This document shows positions 10,717-22,249 of a DNA stretch of 64,000 nt, piece after piece (position 1 is the stretch's first letter; each line of letters opens with the position of its first letter). This DNA is from Mermis nigrescens (Eukaryota > Nematoda > Enoplea > Mermithida > Mermithidae). The notes under the pieces were generated by a model that saw only the letters and a program-made list of their open reading frames with translations, ran no database searches and was not told the DNA's origin. Location: the NCBI GenBank assembly GCA_036768485.1, contig JAVLUZ010000143.1, positions 987,633-1,051,632 on the forward strand, written 5' to 3'. Both the position numbers and the translations under genes were made by a program.

Positions 10717-10799
10717 GTTTATGATCCGTTGCAGGATCAAATCGCCTATTTCCACATCTACGGCCCACGTGTTGACAGTGTACAATGATATTTAGAATC

Positions 10800-12297
10800 G
10801 TTGAACCGATTGTGAGCCGCCCGCCGCATCACACTGTTCTGAGCAAAAATTTGCCGCAGTACATTGTTGTTGATGAGCCGTTTATTCACCGCCGCGCATT
10901 GCAGCAATGCCGGCAATCACAAGCTTAAAACGCTCATTTTGTTTTTCTTTGATATAAGGCTAGACCCGTCAGCGGAGAGGGAATTAGCATGGTCAAGCAT
11001 GGAGCACCCGCCTGACCAACACCATGTTACAATATTTGGCACTTGATGCGTGACTCCCCATTGATTTGTATATTTTGATAGACTTATATCCGTTTTCCTT
11101 TCAACCGGCAAAATCAACCCCCTGGATTAACGCTGGACGATTTTACATTTCAAAACAATAAATTTTTGGTGCACCCATGCAAAGAGCTCATTTTCATCCC
11201 ATTGTCAAAGATACCGCTGGGATTGCAGGAAAAGGTGCGCCCAAAACAAAGCATGTGGGCGCCAATTACAACTCAGTGTCGGACAATGAAGAAGATCTGA
11301 CAATGGTCATCATTGATGAAATGCCACCCGGATTGCTGCAGCGTACTTTAGCCTTATATCTAACACCATCAACGCAAACATCACCGGCCATTGCCAAAGC
11401 AACTTTGCAGGACTTGTCATCATCATCAAATTATCCGAATCCGATGCAGCAAGGACCCATCTTTTCACCATTGAACTATCCATTTATGGCTCTTACCAGC
11501 CTTGCGCTGAGTTTACCCTTGGATATTCCACAGCAACCAATAATTTTCTCAGTCAATGATGCGTTTGCCGGCATCTTGGTCACAGTTTTTGAGTTCGGCT
11601 ACTCCGAACAAGATATAAAACTCGATTATGATTTCTCTGACCTAGACACCATGATGCAAATTGATCAAGCCATCAATGCACTGCTTTTTGGCACCGCCGG
11701 TTTGCCAAAAATGTTACTGTAACCGCATCAACCATATCCACAAATGTTCTTTTCTCATTGGCCATGCCAATCACCACCATTGCGACATTTACCGTGCTGA
11801 CTACCACCACAGCGATTTCAACAGCGACGCAGAGATTCCATTTATTGCACCATCTGCATGGTCAGTTGCCCCTTGGTTGGAATCAGCTGCCATATCTGGG
11901 GCCTCAACATTCCGTCGACCGCAGACCAACTTTGCATCATCAGTTTTGCAATGTATTTTTATCAATTGATGGAAGAATTGTGCTGAAAAAATGCCATCTT
12001 TGTGCTGTTGATTGGCAACTGCCAGAATCCTTCATGCCTGGCTGAGACCCAACAGCGGTACCCAATTGTATCAGGAAATCCTGGATGAAATGCAGTTTAT
12101 ACTACAATGCACACTTTATCAAAGACACATACAGCATTGCCATGTTCCGTCTCTGCCAACTAGTCCCACAATTATCTCAGAGATCCCCTCCAAGGCCAAA
12201 GAAGCTGAGCGTTGCCACCGCCCGATGGTGCCCGCGCCTTGTCATGCAGCTCAGCATGTCTCCACTGGCTTTATTATCCAGATCCAATCCTTGCTTG
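10800..12297 (+). pseudogene. Central part of element C accessory gene
   Basis: This stretch keeps one 181-codon open frame (11177-11722) rich in Ser, Thr and Pro, with KGAPKTK near its start (A has KGKKKTK at the comparable place) and an acidic SDNEEDL run. Another block near 12010-12120 includes TQLYQEILDEMQFILQ and corresponds to SLMYGKLLDIAQVHLN in A. Frames shift between blocks. The 181-codon frame should not be read as an independent gene, because its neighbours on both sides belong to the same longer homologous series. Confidence 0.55.
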
Positions 12298-13328
12298 TGT
12301 AACTACGAGTTACACGGTTTGGCGAACTTGCCTTAGCAGTTCGCGGTAGCCCTCACATAGCCAATACTAGTAGCTATCTACGATAGTGCACTGTGGGCTA
12401 TGCCTTCGGTCTTCCCACTTTATCCCTAATTTTTATTACAAAATTCTATTAGATACTTGTCCGGTAAACCAGAGTTACGTATATGCTAACATCAGTAATT
12501 TGCTTTGTAAGAGTTATTGAATGTACGATATCATTGCATTATTATGATCATTTTAGTAAAAGGCGTATATTGTATTATTTTACGTTCAGTTCTATTTTTG
12601 TGAGCATCGATGGACGCCAACGTTCGTGTTCCATATTAGTTTTTACATAACCTATAATATTGTTTAGTTCTATTTTTTGTGAGCATGGATGGACGCCAAT
12701 TGAGATGGTCGATGTTAGTGGGTTTGTTGCATTATATGGCAGTGTATGATTTTTTCCTAAATATATTGGTCGCCTTTACATCGTCAAGGGACTTCTACTA
12801 ACAGTGGAAAGGAATGGTGAATACTGTTTAATTATTTATTTCGCTCAAAATTCAATAATCTTTTCTCAACTCTAAAATTAGCCAAAAACTTTATTTAATT
12901 ATTTATGATGATTGACCAGATGAGAGCTCGCTGTTGCTGTATTTAAGGTCTAGAGTGCTGCACTGATTAGGAACCAAAAACATTTCAAGACAAGTGTAAA
13001 CTAAGAAAATAAGTTAATTTATCAACTTGAGCTGGGGTGAGATAGGTCAACTGACCTGGCGGCATTCTGGGATTTAGGTAGGTACGAGTGTTAGGATTTA
13101 GGGCGTAGCTGCTGAGACTCCCGACTAAAAGCGGTCAGCCATATTAGGACTGAGGGAGTCAAAGCCGTAGGTCTACAAGGGTCCAGAGAATCGAAGTTGT
13201 TATTTGACTGCGCGATTGGGACCAGCGCTAAGAGGAGATTCAGTTACCTAAGTAAATCCCGAAGGTGAATACATACATCCGTTTCTATGTTGATTTTGTA
13301 GACATAGAGCGGATCCATTGTATTTATA
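12298..13328 (+). mobile_element. Solo LTR of the giant Gypsy family
   Basis: It starts TGTAACTACGAGTTACACGG, matching the 5' ends of the LTRs of A and B, and ends TTGTATTTATA where they end ATTTACA. The 4-bp sequence CTTG flanks it at 12294-12297 and 13329-13332. Accessory-gene similarity stops at its left edge and resumes at its right edge, so it is a later insertion into element C that recombined to a solo LTR. Internal landmarks shared with A and B include GTTAATTTATCAACTTGAGC and GGGCGTAGCTGCTGAGAC. Confidence 0.9.
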
Positions 13329-14092
13329 CTTGAAACCGGTTGTTCATAACAACTGGATATATGGTTTACAAAGTCAGTGTCAAATACGCTGCAAATCATG
13401 CTGTCATCAAAACGCAGCAAAACTGGTGAATCACCAAGGATATTTGTTTACCATTTAGCAATTTCCGCATCACATGCAGCCGGCCCCACTTTGTATTACC
13501 TTGCAGCAAATGATTGGATATTTTTCACACGTTTTGTGAATTCAAAATCGAATACGAGTCAATGTTCAGTCGCCAGCCAATCTTTACAATGCCTGACATC
13601 ATGCATGCTAGCATTCTTGGCCTGTTACAATGACCCAGGAATTGGTTAGCATTTGTGCGAACAAATCTGTTGAATGACGTTGGCTGCATTTTGCAGTCCA
13701 TCATACATGGAATTCTCAATTGAAGCTTTTCCAGAATTTCCCGAATTGGCCAGAAATAGCAACAACGCCTACAATATGCATCACAATATTTAATCCATCC
13801 ATGAAGCAACTGATCCGCAGCTTTTAGTGCTCGCCTATTTTGAATGACACAGATCGTGCCAGTCATTGACTTATATTCTCCAACAAAAATTGTCGACCAA
13901 ACTTTGTCGTATTTGTGCAGAGCAGTAGCAAAAGCAGTGAGAAGCTGAAGATGCAATGCGAAAACATCATGCCTCTTTGCAGGGAACCAGCAGTCCTCCA
14001 GCGGAGATGAGGCATAATGTCATTAATATGGATCTTCAGGCCCAAATCAATGCGCTTCATGCCTATATGATCATTGAACAAGCCAAAGGGAG

Positions 14093-14780
14093 TGTCACGC
14101 CTGGTAGTGATTAAAATATAATAATTGTAATATTATAATATACTTTTTCATATTAGGTTACTCCGCATGTCTATTTGCATGTCTGTTGAGCATGCCTGGG
14201 AGTGGGGGTTTGGGGTACCAAATACCCCCCAGAAAGCAAAATACCCCCCTAGAAACCGAAATACCCCCAGAATTCAATTTATTTTTTCGCAATTTTTTGA
14301 TGCCAATAGACAGTGCTCGATGAGAAATATTGAAAATTTGTCTTTTTTCGCCATACCACTATTTTTAAGGCCATTTTTGACCTTTGAAAAAACTTCCCTT
14401 CCCCAGAACTTTAGTGGCGCCCTCCTATGCTTTTGAGCCCTTTATAATAATAGGTACTATACTTTTGGATTGATATACATTTAACCCACTTAATGGGGCT
14501 GACCATGTGTTCATAATATAGTAACCAGCTTGGACTGAGCTGTCCTATGCGATCCGTGCAATGGATACATTGACGCGCATACTCGTATAAAAGTGGTGTT
14601 ATTGAGCAAACCCAATAGTCTTTATCAGTGCTGACTCCTCACTTAGCAGTTTTACGTGCTGAGCTCAGACCGGTTCCCTTTGGTTGTTATGTCCTCTTGC
14701 AATACATGTGTCAGATTCCTCATGTTTTTAATGTGCGCATCAGGTGTCAATAGATTAATGTAGTAGTGTGTCGCGTTTCA
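14093..14780 (+). mobile_element. LTR-like repeat, copy 1 (MITE inserted)
   Basis: It starts TGTCACGCCTGGTAGTG and shares about 440 bp with the repeat at 14879-15316, including AATATAATAATTGTAATATT, GGTACTATACTTTT, GTGCTGACTCCTCACTTAGC and GGTGTCAATAGATTA. A MITE occupies 14191-14429. The TG start and possible CA end suggest LTRs of a short element, but no primer site or target duplication is clear. A tandem duplication is the alternative. Confidence 0.6.
14191..14429 (+). mobile_element. hAT-like MITE with in-window empty site
   Basis: This 239-bp copy starts CATGCCTGGGAG and ends CGCCCTCCTATG, flanked by CTGTTGAG (14183-14190) and CTTTTGAG (14430-14437). The paralogous repeat at about 14970-14985 reads GTCTGTTGAGCCCTTTATAA without the insertion, which gives a natural empty site with a single copy of the octamer. 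Confidence 0.93.
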
Positions 14781-14878
14781 CCTGACACCTACCTCCTTAG
14801 CTTTGATCATCCTTGATCAATAATATCTGCTATTAACTCATGCAAGATATGTGACTATCCCACCACTGTCATCAAATT

Positions 14879-15316
14879 TGTTACGCCTGATATTGGTCAA
14901 TATATAATAATTGTAATATTATAATATACTTTTTCAAATTAGGTTACTCTGTGTGTCTATTTGCACGTCTGTTGAGCCCTTTATAATAATAGGTACTATA
15001 CTTTTATATTGATAAGCACTTAAGCCATTTAATGGGCTGACCATGTGTTTGTGATATAGTCACCAGCTCGGACTGAGCTGTCTCATGCAAGCGTGCAGCA
15101 AATACATTGACGCTCATACATATATTCAAAACCGGTGCTATTGGGCGAACCTAATAGCCTTCAACAGTGCTGACTCCTCACTTAGCAGTTGTACGTGCTG
15201 AGCTTGGACCGAATCCCTTCAGTTGTTATGTCCTTCAATATATGTGTTGAATTCCTGTTGTTTTTAATGTGCACATCAGGTGTCAATAGATTATTGTAGT
15301 AGCGTGTCACATCTTT
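14879..15316 (+). mobile_element. LTR-like repeat, copy 2
   Basis: It starts TGTTACGCCTGATATTGG and is collinear with 14093-14780, lacking the MITE. Only 98 bp separate the two copies. The short spacer would suit a TRIM-like element, but it contains no obvious tRNA-complementary or polypurine signal. Confidence 0.55.
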
Positions 15317-16799
15317 AGTGTTTTGTCAGGAATTCAACACATCAATCCAATTATTCACATTGAGCAACTGCGCTTGCAATTTGGCCCCATCTCGATTTGA
15401 AGGCCGACGCACATGTCACAAATTACAGCACTGGATGACTTTGACTGAAAGACAGGCAAGAAGGGAGCAATGATGCAGAGCCGTCCTGATGTTACCCGAT
15501 TTTTGTCAGTGTCGTCAAGGCAATTGCATGCAACTCCGGCCCAGGCCAGTAGCCACATTTTGCATGCCAGGCAGCCGCAGCATCAGTGTCCACATTGATG
15601 AAATCTCAGCCAGTATTTATTTAGCATACACAAATCTATTTTGTGTCACATTCTATACTGCCACCATGTTTGCATTAGGGTTTTGGCTTGCTGACACCGG
15701 ACTCCGTTTGAGCCCATGATGTGCATCACAATTTGTGACAACGCTTGCAGCCGCAAAATTTATTGCCGAGCCTAGAGCCTTTGATGCCCACTCAACGTGA
15801 TGACAATGCTCGTGACCGCAGAAAATCGTCACATTATTGCTCACATCAACACTCAGATTTTTCCCAACCACAAAGCCGGTTATACCGACCGTTCACTATT
15901 GATTTTAGATTTCATAGACTAGAACTCTGTGATTATTGCTGGATTGGCCAGCAGTAAACATGTATCGTCACTCAATTTTTCTTTTGTGTCTTACTGTTTT
16001 ACTTGCCATTATTTTCTTGTCATTTCTCGACATAATACCATTCCATTTCGTTCATCTCGTATTTTACATTGTCTTACTTGAAATTTGTCCATGCTATTAA
16101 TTTTTTCTTGCTCTTAATGTTGTGCCTTATCTTGAATCTTGTGTCTTAAAATTATATAATTGTTCAATATTTTTCGTATTTCATTTTCAATTCTAGTTGA
16201 TAAATACACAGTCTCGGTTCAGTCCTCCATAATTTTTCATTCAAAATTTTCCCCGATGCAAATGTCGCTACATGCAGCGAGCATTAGCAAGTTGATTAGT
16301 TTTGACCGCATTAAAATGGTACAATATTTGTCAAGTTACGAAATATCGCTTCTGGTCATCGCTTTATTGCATAAAGCCATGATACGGGCCCCTCTATCAT
16401 TGATTCCCATAGCCAATCATGCACACATCTATCAGAAGCGCAGCTTGAGCTATGCCTGCAGATTTTATAACTATATCACCCCTCACTTCTACATTCAAAA
16501 GATAGGACGACAAGACCGGTAGTTTGTCAAGTCTGAGTTGAGATCGAAAAATCAATAAGTGTCTTAATCACATAATTAATGTGCGTTTAATAGTGCAGCT
16601 GCATTAGCGCCTTCTGCTCTCATTTAATCACGAGTTGTCTTTTTGCTTGCGCTGTATACCTATCGAGTTGGATCTCTCATTGTGCTAGAGCCTTCTTCGT
16701 TTTGTTTTAATAAATAGTCGTCAACGTTATTCAGGGTGAAATATACCACAAATAGTGCAACGCCAAGGAGTGACTCCTCACATTGCGAGTCTATGCACG
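15317..16799 (+). other. Probable 3' part of element C, largely unrecognisable
   Basis: This segment lies between the LTR-like repeats and the degenerate 3' LTR of element C, so by position it should hold the end of the accessory gene and the 3' untranslated region. Short frames at 15489-15719, 15745-15957 and 16160-16522 show no motif that I can align confidently to A or B. I make no gene call here. Confidence 0.4.
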
Positions 16800-17341
16800 C
16801 ATCTATCAGAAGCGTGCAAAGGTGAATTTCCTTTCCATGTTTCTTTTCGAGAGAAATTCAATTACCCATTTTCGTTCCTAAAATCATTAAAACTATAACT
16901 TAATCTTTATGCAATGATGACTGGTCGGCCTAGAGCTCTTTGTTGTTGTGTTTCAGGCTGGTTCACTTGTTCTATTAGGAATCAGAAACTTTTCGAAACC
17001 ATCTATATAAATCAAAAACAAGTTAATTTATCAACTTGAGATTTTATAGGGCTTCGGTAGAAGATCAACTGATCTTGCGTGCAATATCCGGGGTTACGTT
17101 AGTAGCTAAGAGTTAGGAAACTAGGGCGTGGCTGCTTAGATCTCAATCCAAAAGCGGTCAGCAATTTAGGACCAAGGCGATCGAAGCCGTTGATGTTGAG
17201 GGTCATCCAGGACCTCGAGTCTATAGCAACCTGACCAGCGCTAAGTGTAGCCTAGGTACTTAGGTAAGCCCTGTGGGTACATTATCCCTCATCTTCCTGT
17301 TGCTACCTAGGTACGGAATGCGAGAGGCAATAATTTTGCAT
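16800..17341 (+). mobile_element. Degenerate 3' LTR of element C
   Basis: Blocks occur in the same order as in the sense strand of the A and B LTRs: CTATTAGGAATCAGAAAC, AACAAGTTAATTTATCAACT, TAGGGCGTGGCTGCTTAGA, AAAAGCGGTCAGCAATTTAG, GACCAGCGCTAAG and CCTAGGTACTTAGGTAAG. Divergence is far higher than in the solo LTR at 12298-13328. The exact ends are not clear, and the left limit could be earlier. Confidence 0.65.
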
Positions 17342-17690
17342 TATCAATTAAATCACTCATGATCTGGGGGGGAGGAGTTCCCCCGTAACCCGCGGAAAAT
17401 TTTTGCCCTGCTAAATTTTTTTTTTCATCCCTGAGAATTGGCGATTTTTCGAAGTTCCCGAAAACTTTCAAAAAGTTTGAATAAAAGGTGCTTTTTTTTA
17501 GGCATTTTTTAGGTACAATTTTCTCGAAAGTGCCAAATTTTCTGAGTTTCGGGCGCCATTATGCTCATGTTTTGACTATATTTTGCTCAATTTGTTCCAC
17601 TTTTTGATTTTTTTGGAAATTTTTTTTATTTTTATGCTCTTAAAACATATGTGCACAAGGTCAGGGTCGGCAGACGATGAAATCCATGTC
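17342..17690. other. No gene recognised
   Basis: AT-rich, homopolymer-rich sequence between the element C LTR and a truncated MITE. Nothing codes convincingly. Confidence 0.45.
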
Positions 17691-17935
17691 CATAGGTGGG
17701 CAGCACCAAACTAATGGGGGAGGGGGAGGGGTGCAAGATTTTTAAAATGTCAAAAAATGGTCTTAACATGGTATGGCGAAAAGACACGTTTTTTCAACGT
17801 TTCTGATCGAGCACTTATCCATTGACATCATAAAATTGCGGGAAAAAACAAAAAAAAATTTCAAAAAATTGAATTCTGGGGGGGGTTTGGTTTTTGAGGG
17901 GCTATTCGAGTCTTCTGTAGAGGGGGCGCTAACCC
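17691..17935 (-). mobile_element. Truncated hAT-like MITE abutting a satellite
   Basis: It starts CATAGGTGGGCAGCACC and follows the family in reverse orientation through the GTTTCTGATCGAGCAC segment and the G-rich subterminal tract. Instead of the expected CACGCCCAGGTATG end, it runs into the satellite at CCCCCAAACGCCGTTTCTGG. Confidence 0.75.
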
Positions 17936-19890
17936 CCAAACGCCGTTTCTGGCCAAATTTCTCCAATAGAAGGGGGCTCGGTGATGGGGTACCTTATTAT
18001 TCATATGTGAAGCTCACCTCAGTTCCGTCGGGGTTTCTCAGCCCTGGGGGTGGTCCAAAGCGCCAGAACCTGGGTTCCTCAAGTAGGGCCCATCAATGTG
18101 AACAACCCAACCCCGTTTCCGGCAAAATTTCTCCCACTGATGGGGGTTTAGGGGCTCGGAAATGGGATACCCCATTATTCATATGTGAAGCTGACCCCGG
18201 TTGTTGGGGATTTTTCCAGTTTGGGGGTGGTCCAAAGTGCCGGAACCGCGGTTCCCTAAGTGGGGCCCCTCGGGGCGATCACCCCAACCCTGTTTCCGGC
18301 AAAATTTTGTCTCACTGGGAGGGGATTCAGGGTAGGGTCGCGAAGCAGGGATACCCCATTAGTCATACGTGGAAGCTGACCCCGGTTCCGTCGGGGATTT
18401 CTCCAGTCTAGGGGTGGTTCAAAGTGTCGGAACCGCGGTTGCCCAAGTAGGGCCTCTCAGGGTGATCACCCCCAACCCTGTTTCCAGCAAAATTTCTCTC
18501 ACTGAATGGGGATTTAGGAGCGCGGAAACGGGGTACCCAGTATACCTACATGAAGCTGACCCCGTTTCCTTCGGGGGTTTGTCCGCCTTAGGGGCAGTCC
18601 AAATAGCAGGAACCGGGCCTACCCAAGTAGGGCCTATCAGTGTGAGCACCTCTAACCCCGTTTGCAACAAATTATCTCCCACTGCAGGGGTACAGGGGCT
18701 CGAAAACGGGTATTCCATTATTCAAATGTGAAGCTGACCCCGGTCCGAACAGGGGTATCTCCACCCAGGGGCAGTCCAAATAGCCCAGAACCGGGGTTCC
18801 CCAAGTAGTGCATATCAGAGTGAACACCCGAACCCCGTTTGCGGCAAAATTTCTCCCACTGAAGGAGTGTACAGAGATCGGAAACGGGGTACCCCATTAT
18901 TCATATGTTGAGCTGATTTGGTTCCATTGGGGGTTTCTCCGCCCTACCCAAGTAGGACCCATCAGGGTAAACACCCCAACCCCGTTTCCAGCAAACTTTC
19001 TCTCACTGAATGTATGGTTAAGGAGCTTAGAGACAGAGGTATCTCGTTATTAATAAGTGTAGCTGACCTCAGTTCCATCGGGGGTTTCTCCGCCCTCGGG
19101 GCACTCCAAATCGCCGTAACCGGGGTTTCCCAAGTAGGGCTCATTATGGTAAACACCCAAATGCCGTTTCTAGCTAAATTTCTTCCTCTGCAGGGGTTAT
19201 AGGAGCTCGGAAATGGGGTACCTTATTATTTTATGTGAAGCTCACCCCAGTTCCGTCAGGGGTTTCTCCGCCCTGGGTGTGATTCAAAGTGCCGCAAACG
19301 GTGTTCTCCAAGTAGGTACCATTAGGGTACACTCCACTCCCAACCCCGTTTTCAGCAAAACTCCTGTCACTAAAGAGGGTTTAGGGGTTCGAAAACAGGG
19401 TACCCCATTATTCTACTCCAGGGTGGAGCTAACCCCCAGTTCCAGTGGGGGTTTCTCCGCCCTGGGGGTAGACCAAAGTGCCGGAACCGCGGCTCCCTCA
19501 GGCAGGTTCCTCCAGGTAGAACATCCCCTACCCCGTTTCCAACAAAATTTCTTTCACTGAAGGGTTGTTTAGGGGCTCGGAAACGGAGTACTCGGGTACC
19601 TGATTATAGGTGAAGCTGACCCCGGTCCAAAGTAGTCCAAAGTGCCGGAACCGCGGTTCCCCAAGTGGCCTCTAAGGTCAAATACCCTCAACCCTGTTTC
19701 CGGCAGAATTTCTCTCACTGAAGGGGACTTAGAAGCGCGGAAATGGGACCCCATTATACCTAAATGAAGCTGACCCGGTCCCGTTGGGGATTTCTCCGCC
19801 CTGTGAGCAGTCCAAATTGCCGTACCGGTGTTTCCCAGGTAGGGCCCATCAGGGTCAACACCCCTAAGTAGTATACCCTGCTTCCCCAGA
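17936..19890 (+). repeat. Satellite of about 178 bp, roughly 11 units
   Basis: Units are recognised by CCCGTTTCCGGCAAAATTTC, CATTATTCATATGTGAAGCT, GGGGATTTCTCCGCC and CCAAGTAGGGCCCATCAG. The anchor GTTTCC.GCAAAAT recurs at about 18112, 18289, 18479, 18658, 18836, 18982, 19165, 19348, 19530 and 19694, spaced from 146 to 190 bp and mostly 177-183. Long frames across it (for example 17773-18411) result from the repeat and are not genes. Confidence 0.9.
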
Positions 19891-20257
<367 letters not shown>

Positions 20258-20432
20258 TGTGCTGATGGGTAGCAGTGTAGAAGTGGATGTGGGGTTCATA
20301 ACCGCCACTGAGGTCCACAAGCGCCACCAAGTACCACAAGCGCCACTAAATAAATATTAGCATATGTGCATATAATGAGGGTTCACAAGCGCCACTGTGG
20401 GTCATTATAGCTACCAATGCTCATATGGTGTA

Positions 20433-21010
20433 CAACTATATTGTGATCAGGTCATAGTGGTTATTATCTGCGCTCAAATTAATTATTTTATCGGCCTTAG
20501 GCCCTTCGTAAAACAAAATATTGTCCGAGTATACCTTTATTTGATAGTCAGGTACAAGAACATTTTGAATTTTTTCAACAGCTTCAAGACCGTATTTTTC
20601 TTTATCAGTATTAAGCTCAGCTTTGTGTATTAGATCTAAAGCTAGCCGTTTTTGTAAACAATGTCGCCCTTTGTCGCCTTTCCTTATAGACTTCCATTTA
20701 GGGCTATCGTCCAGCTTTGCTATTTCTGTAATAACAGCTCGAGGTAGGGATAAATTATCGGTTGATGCAATTTTTATGTGTGCTTCTGTATCAAATTGCG
20801 GTTTTTTATCAACAATGACCACCTTGAACATCATATCTTTATTTAAGCAAATCTCTTCCCTGAATGATCGATATTTTCCATAATTCTGTACACTTTGTCG
20901 GCGTTTAGATACTGATGCTGAGTAAATAGGACTAATACGGGGGAGTCTGATTTCAATGCCTACATACTGTCTGCGGATTAATTTTTGAGCGTCTTTTGGA
21001 TAGCTTGCTC
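20433..21010 (-). pseudogene. Decayed fragment of a Polinton-type polymerase-B-associated protein
   Basis: The best frame (20834-20436) includes LSLPRAVITEIAKL, WKSIRKGDKGRHCLQKRLAL, YGLEAVEKIQ, YQIKVYSD and, at its end, NNHYDLIT. These resemble the region in front of type-B DNA polymerases encoded by Polinton/Maverick-like and related elements in insect genomes. That comparison is from memory of the family and was not searched. Similarity stops abruptly after HYDLIT, where relatives continue into a Cys/His-rich segment. Upstream (to about 21010) a second frame with VGIEIRLP looks like the earlier part, separated by frameshifts. Both sides are non-homologous, so this is a truncated remnant. 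Confidence 0.5.
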
Positions 21011-21300
21011 AAACATCTCTTCTATATCAGGACAGGTATGAATGTTTTGAAACTTTAGCGAAAATATCCTTGCAATTGACTTAAACCTACGAACAGAAGT
21101 AGATGAGAGTTAGCCTACCTCAAAGTACTTTTTTGAGAAAAAAACTACATACGTACTAATTTTTATTTATAGACAAAGTTATTGCGTCTTTGGAGAGACG
21201 GGATAAGGCCATAAAGAATGATAATCATAGGTAGCACGATAGCAATATATATAATGAATTGGCCATCCTTTTTCTTATGTTTATCACAGCGAGTGCAAAA

Positions 21301-22249
21301 TGTAAATACAGAGCCGGTCCAAGTTTACTAAAGCAACAAGGACACAGATGTATTTGCCTTCGGGACTTACTTAGGTACTTAAGTACCTACTTAAATCTGC
21401 TTCAGCGCTGGCCCCGATCGCATAGTCAAATAACAACTTCGATCTTCTGGACCCTTGTAGACCTACGGCGTCGACTCCCTCAGCCCTAATATTGCTGGCC
21501 GCACTTTTGTCGGGAGTCTTCGCAGCTACGCCCTAGATCCTAGAGTACCTACCTAAATCCCGGTATTGCCGCGAGGTCAGTTGACCTATCTCAACCCCTC
21601 TCAAGTTGATAAATTAACTTCTTTTCTGAGGTCCGGGTTGAACGGAAATGTTTTGGTTCCTAATTTGTGAAGCATAATGAAATTTAAAACAACACCAACG
21701 AGCTCTAAGCTGATCAGTCATCATAAATAATTAAATAATATTTTTGACCAATTTTAGGATTGAGAAAAGAATATTGAATTTTTGAACGAAATAAATAATC
21801 ACACGGAATTTACCTATTCCTCTCCACCATAATTCAGAAATCCTTGACGTTCCTATCTAACCAACCTCACCCTCGGTATAAGAAACCCCTGGGTGGGTTT
21901 TTATATTTTATTTCGACTATCTACACATGGCCTTGTGCCGGGAAAAGAAAAAACAAAATTCGCTAACAAATAAAAGGAGCAAACGATAAAATCGTCAAAA
22001 CGCCAACTAGACTAATATCCCATCAGGGAATCGATACAGTAAAACGTAAGTTTAAAACAAACTAACATTAATCAAGAATACTCTCAAATTGAGTCTTACA
22101 CTAATACAATAAGCGGTAACAAGTAAAACAATTACTATTAGCATGTGCTTAATTCTATTTTACTGGACAAGTATCTTGTATTGATTTTTATAATGAAAAT
22201 TAGGGAATAGATGAGAAACTGAAGGCATAGCCACGAGTTCATAGTTACA
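21301..22249 (-). mobile_element. 3' LTR of element A
   Basis: This 949-bp LTR matches the 5' LTR at 34665-35719 closely from TGTAAATACAGAGCCGG inward. It is about 106 bp shorter because a segment near its sense 5' end, after GAAGGCATAGCCAC, is missing. The polypurine stretch GTGTGGGAG (sense) lies directly upstream of it, at 22250-22258. Confidence 0.9.

Larger units (their letters stand above)
9791..14092 (+). pseudogene. Large accessory protein of the giant Gypsy family, element C copy
   Basis: The start codon at 9791 opens a frame beginning MADDGAP, matching MADKGAP at the start of the element A copy. Further matches in the same order are PFGLAEFLATSLVDARLACYD near 10390-10455 (A: PFGLHQLLVTSLTDVRLVCHD) and PLQDQIAYFHIYGP after the MITE at 10458-10716. 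Then come FFFDI near 10945, FYQLMEEL near 11950, NRLFITTGYMVYKV from about 13340 (A: NRFFITTGMMLYEV), AFPEF near 13710 and HAYMIIEQAK near 14070. A solo LTR (12298-13328) splits the gene. Frameshifts and stops are numerous. I do not recognise the family: no membrane segment, enzyme motif or zinc finger is evident. The sequence after 14092 is displaced by LTR-like repeats. Confidence 0.75.

Noticed and set aside
11177..11722. Independent 181-codon gene
   Set aside because: It lies between blocks that match consecutive parts of the same accessory protein in A and B, so it is a piece of that gene.
13525..13956. 143-codon minus-strand frame
   Set aside because: The opposite strand carries accessory-gene blocks of element C (for example AFPEF near 13710), so the minus frame is a shadow.
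17773..18731. 212- and 120-codon frames as genes
   Set aside because: They cross a truncated MITE and a satellite, and the sequence repeats with the unit length.
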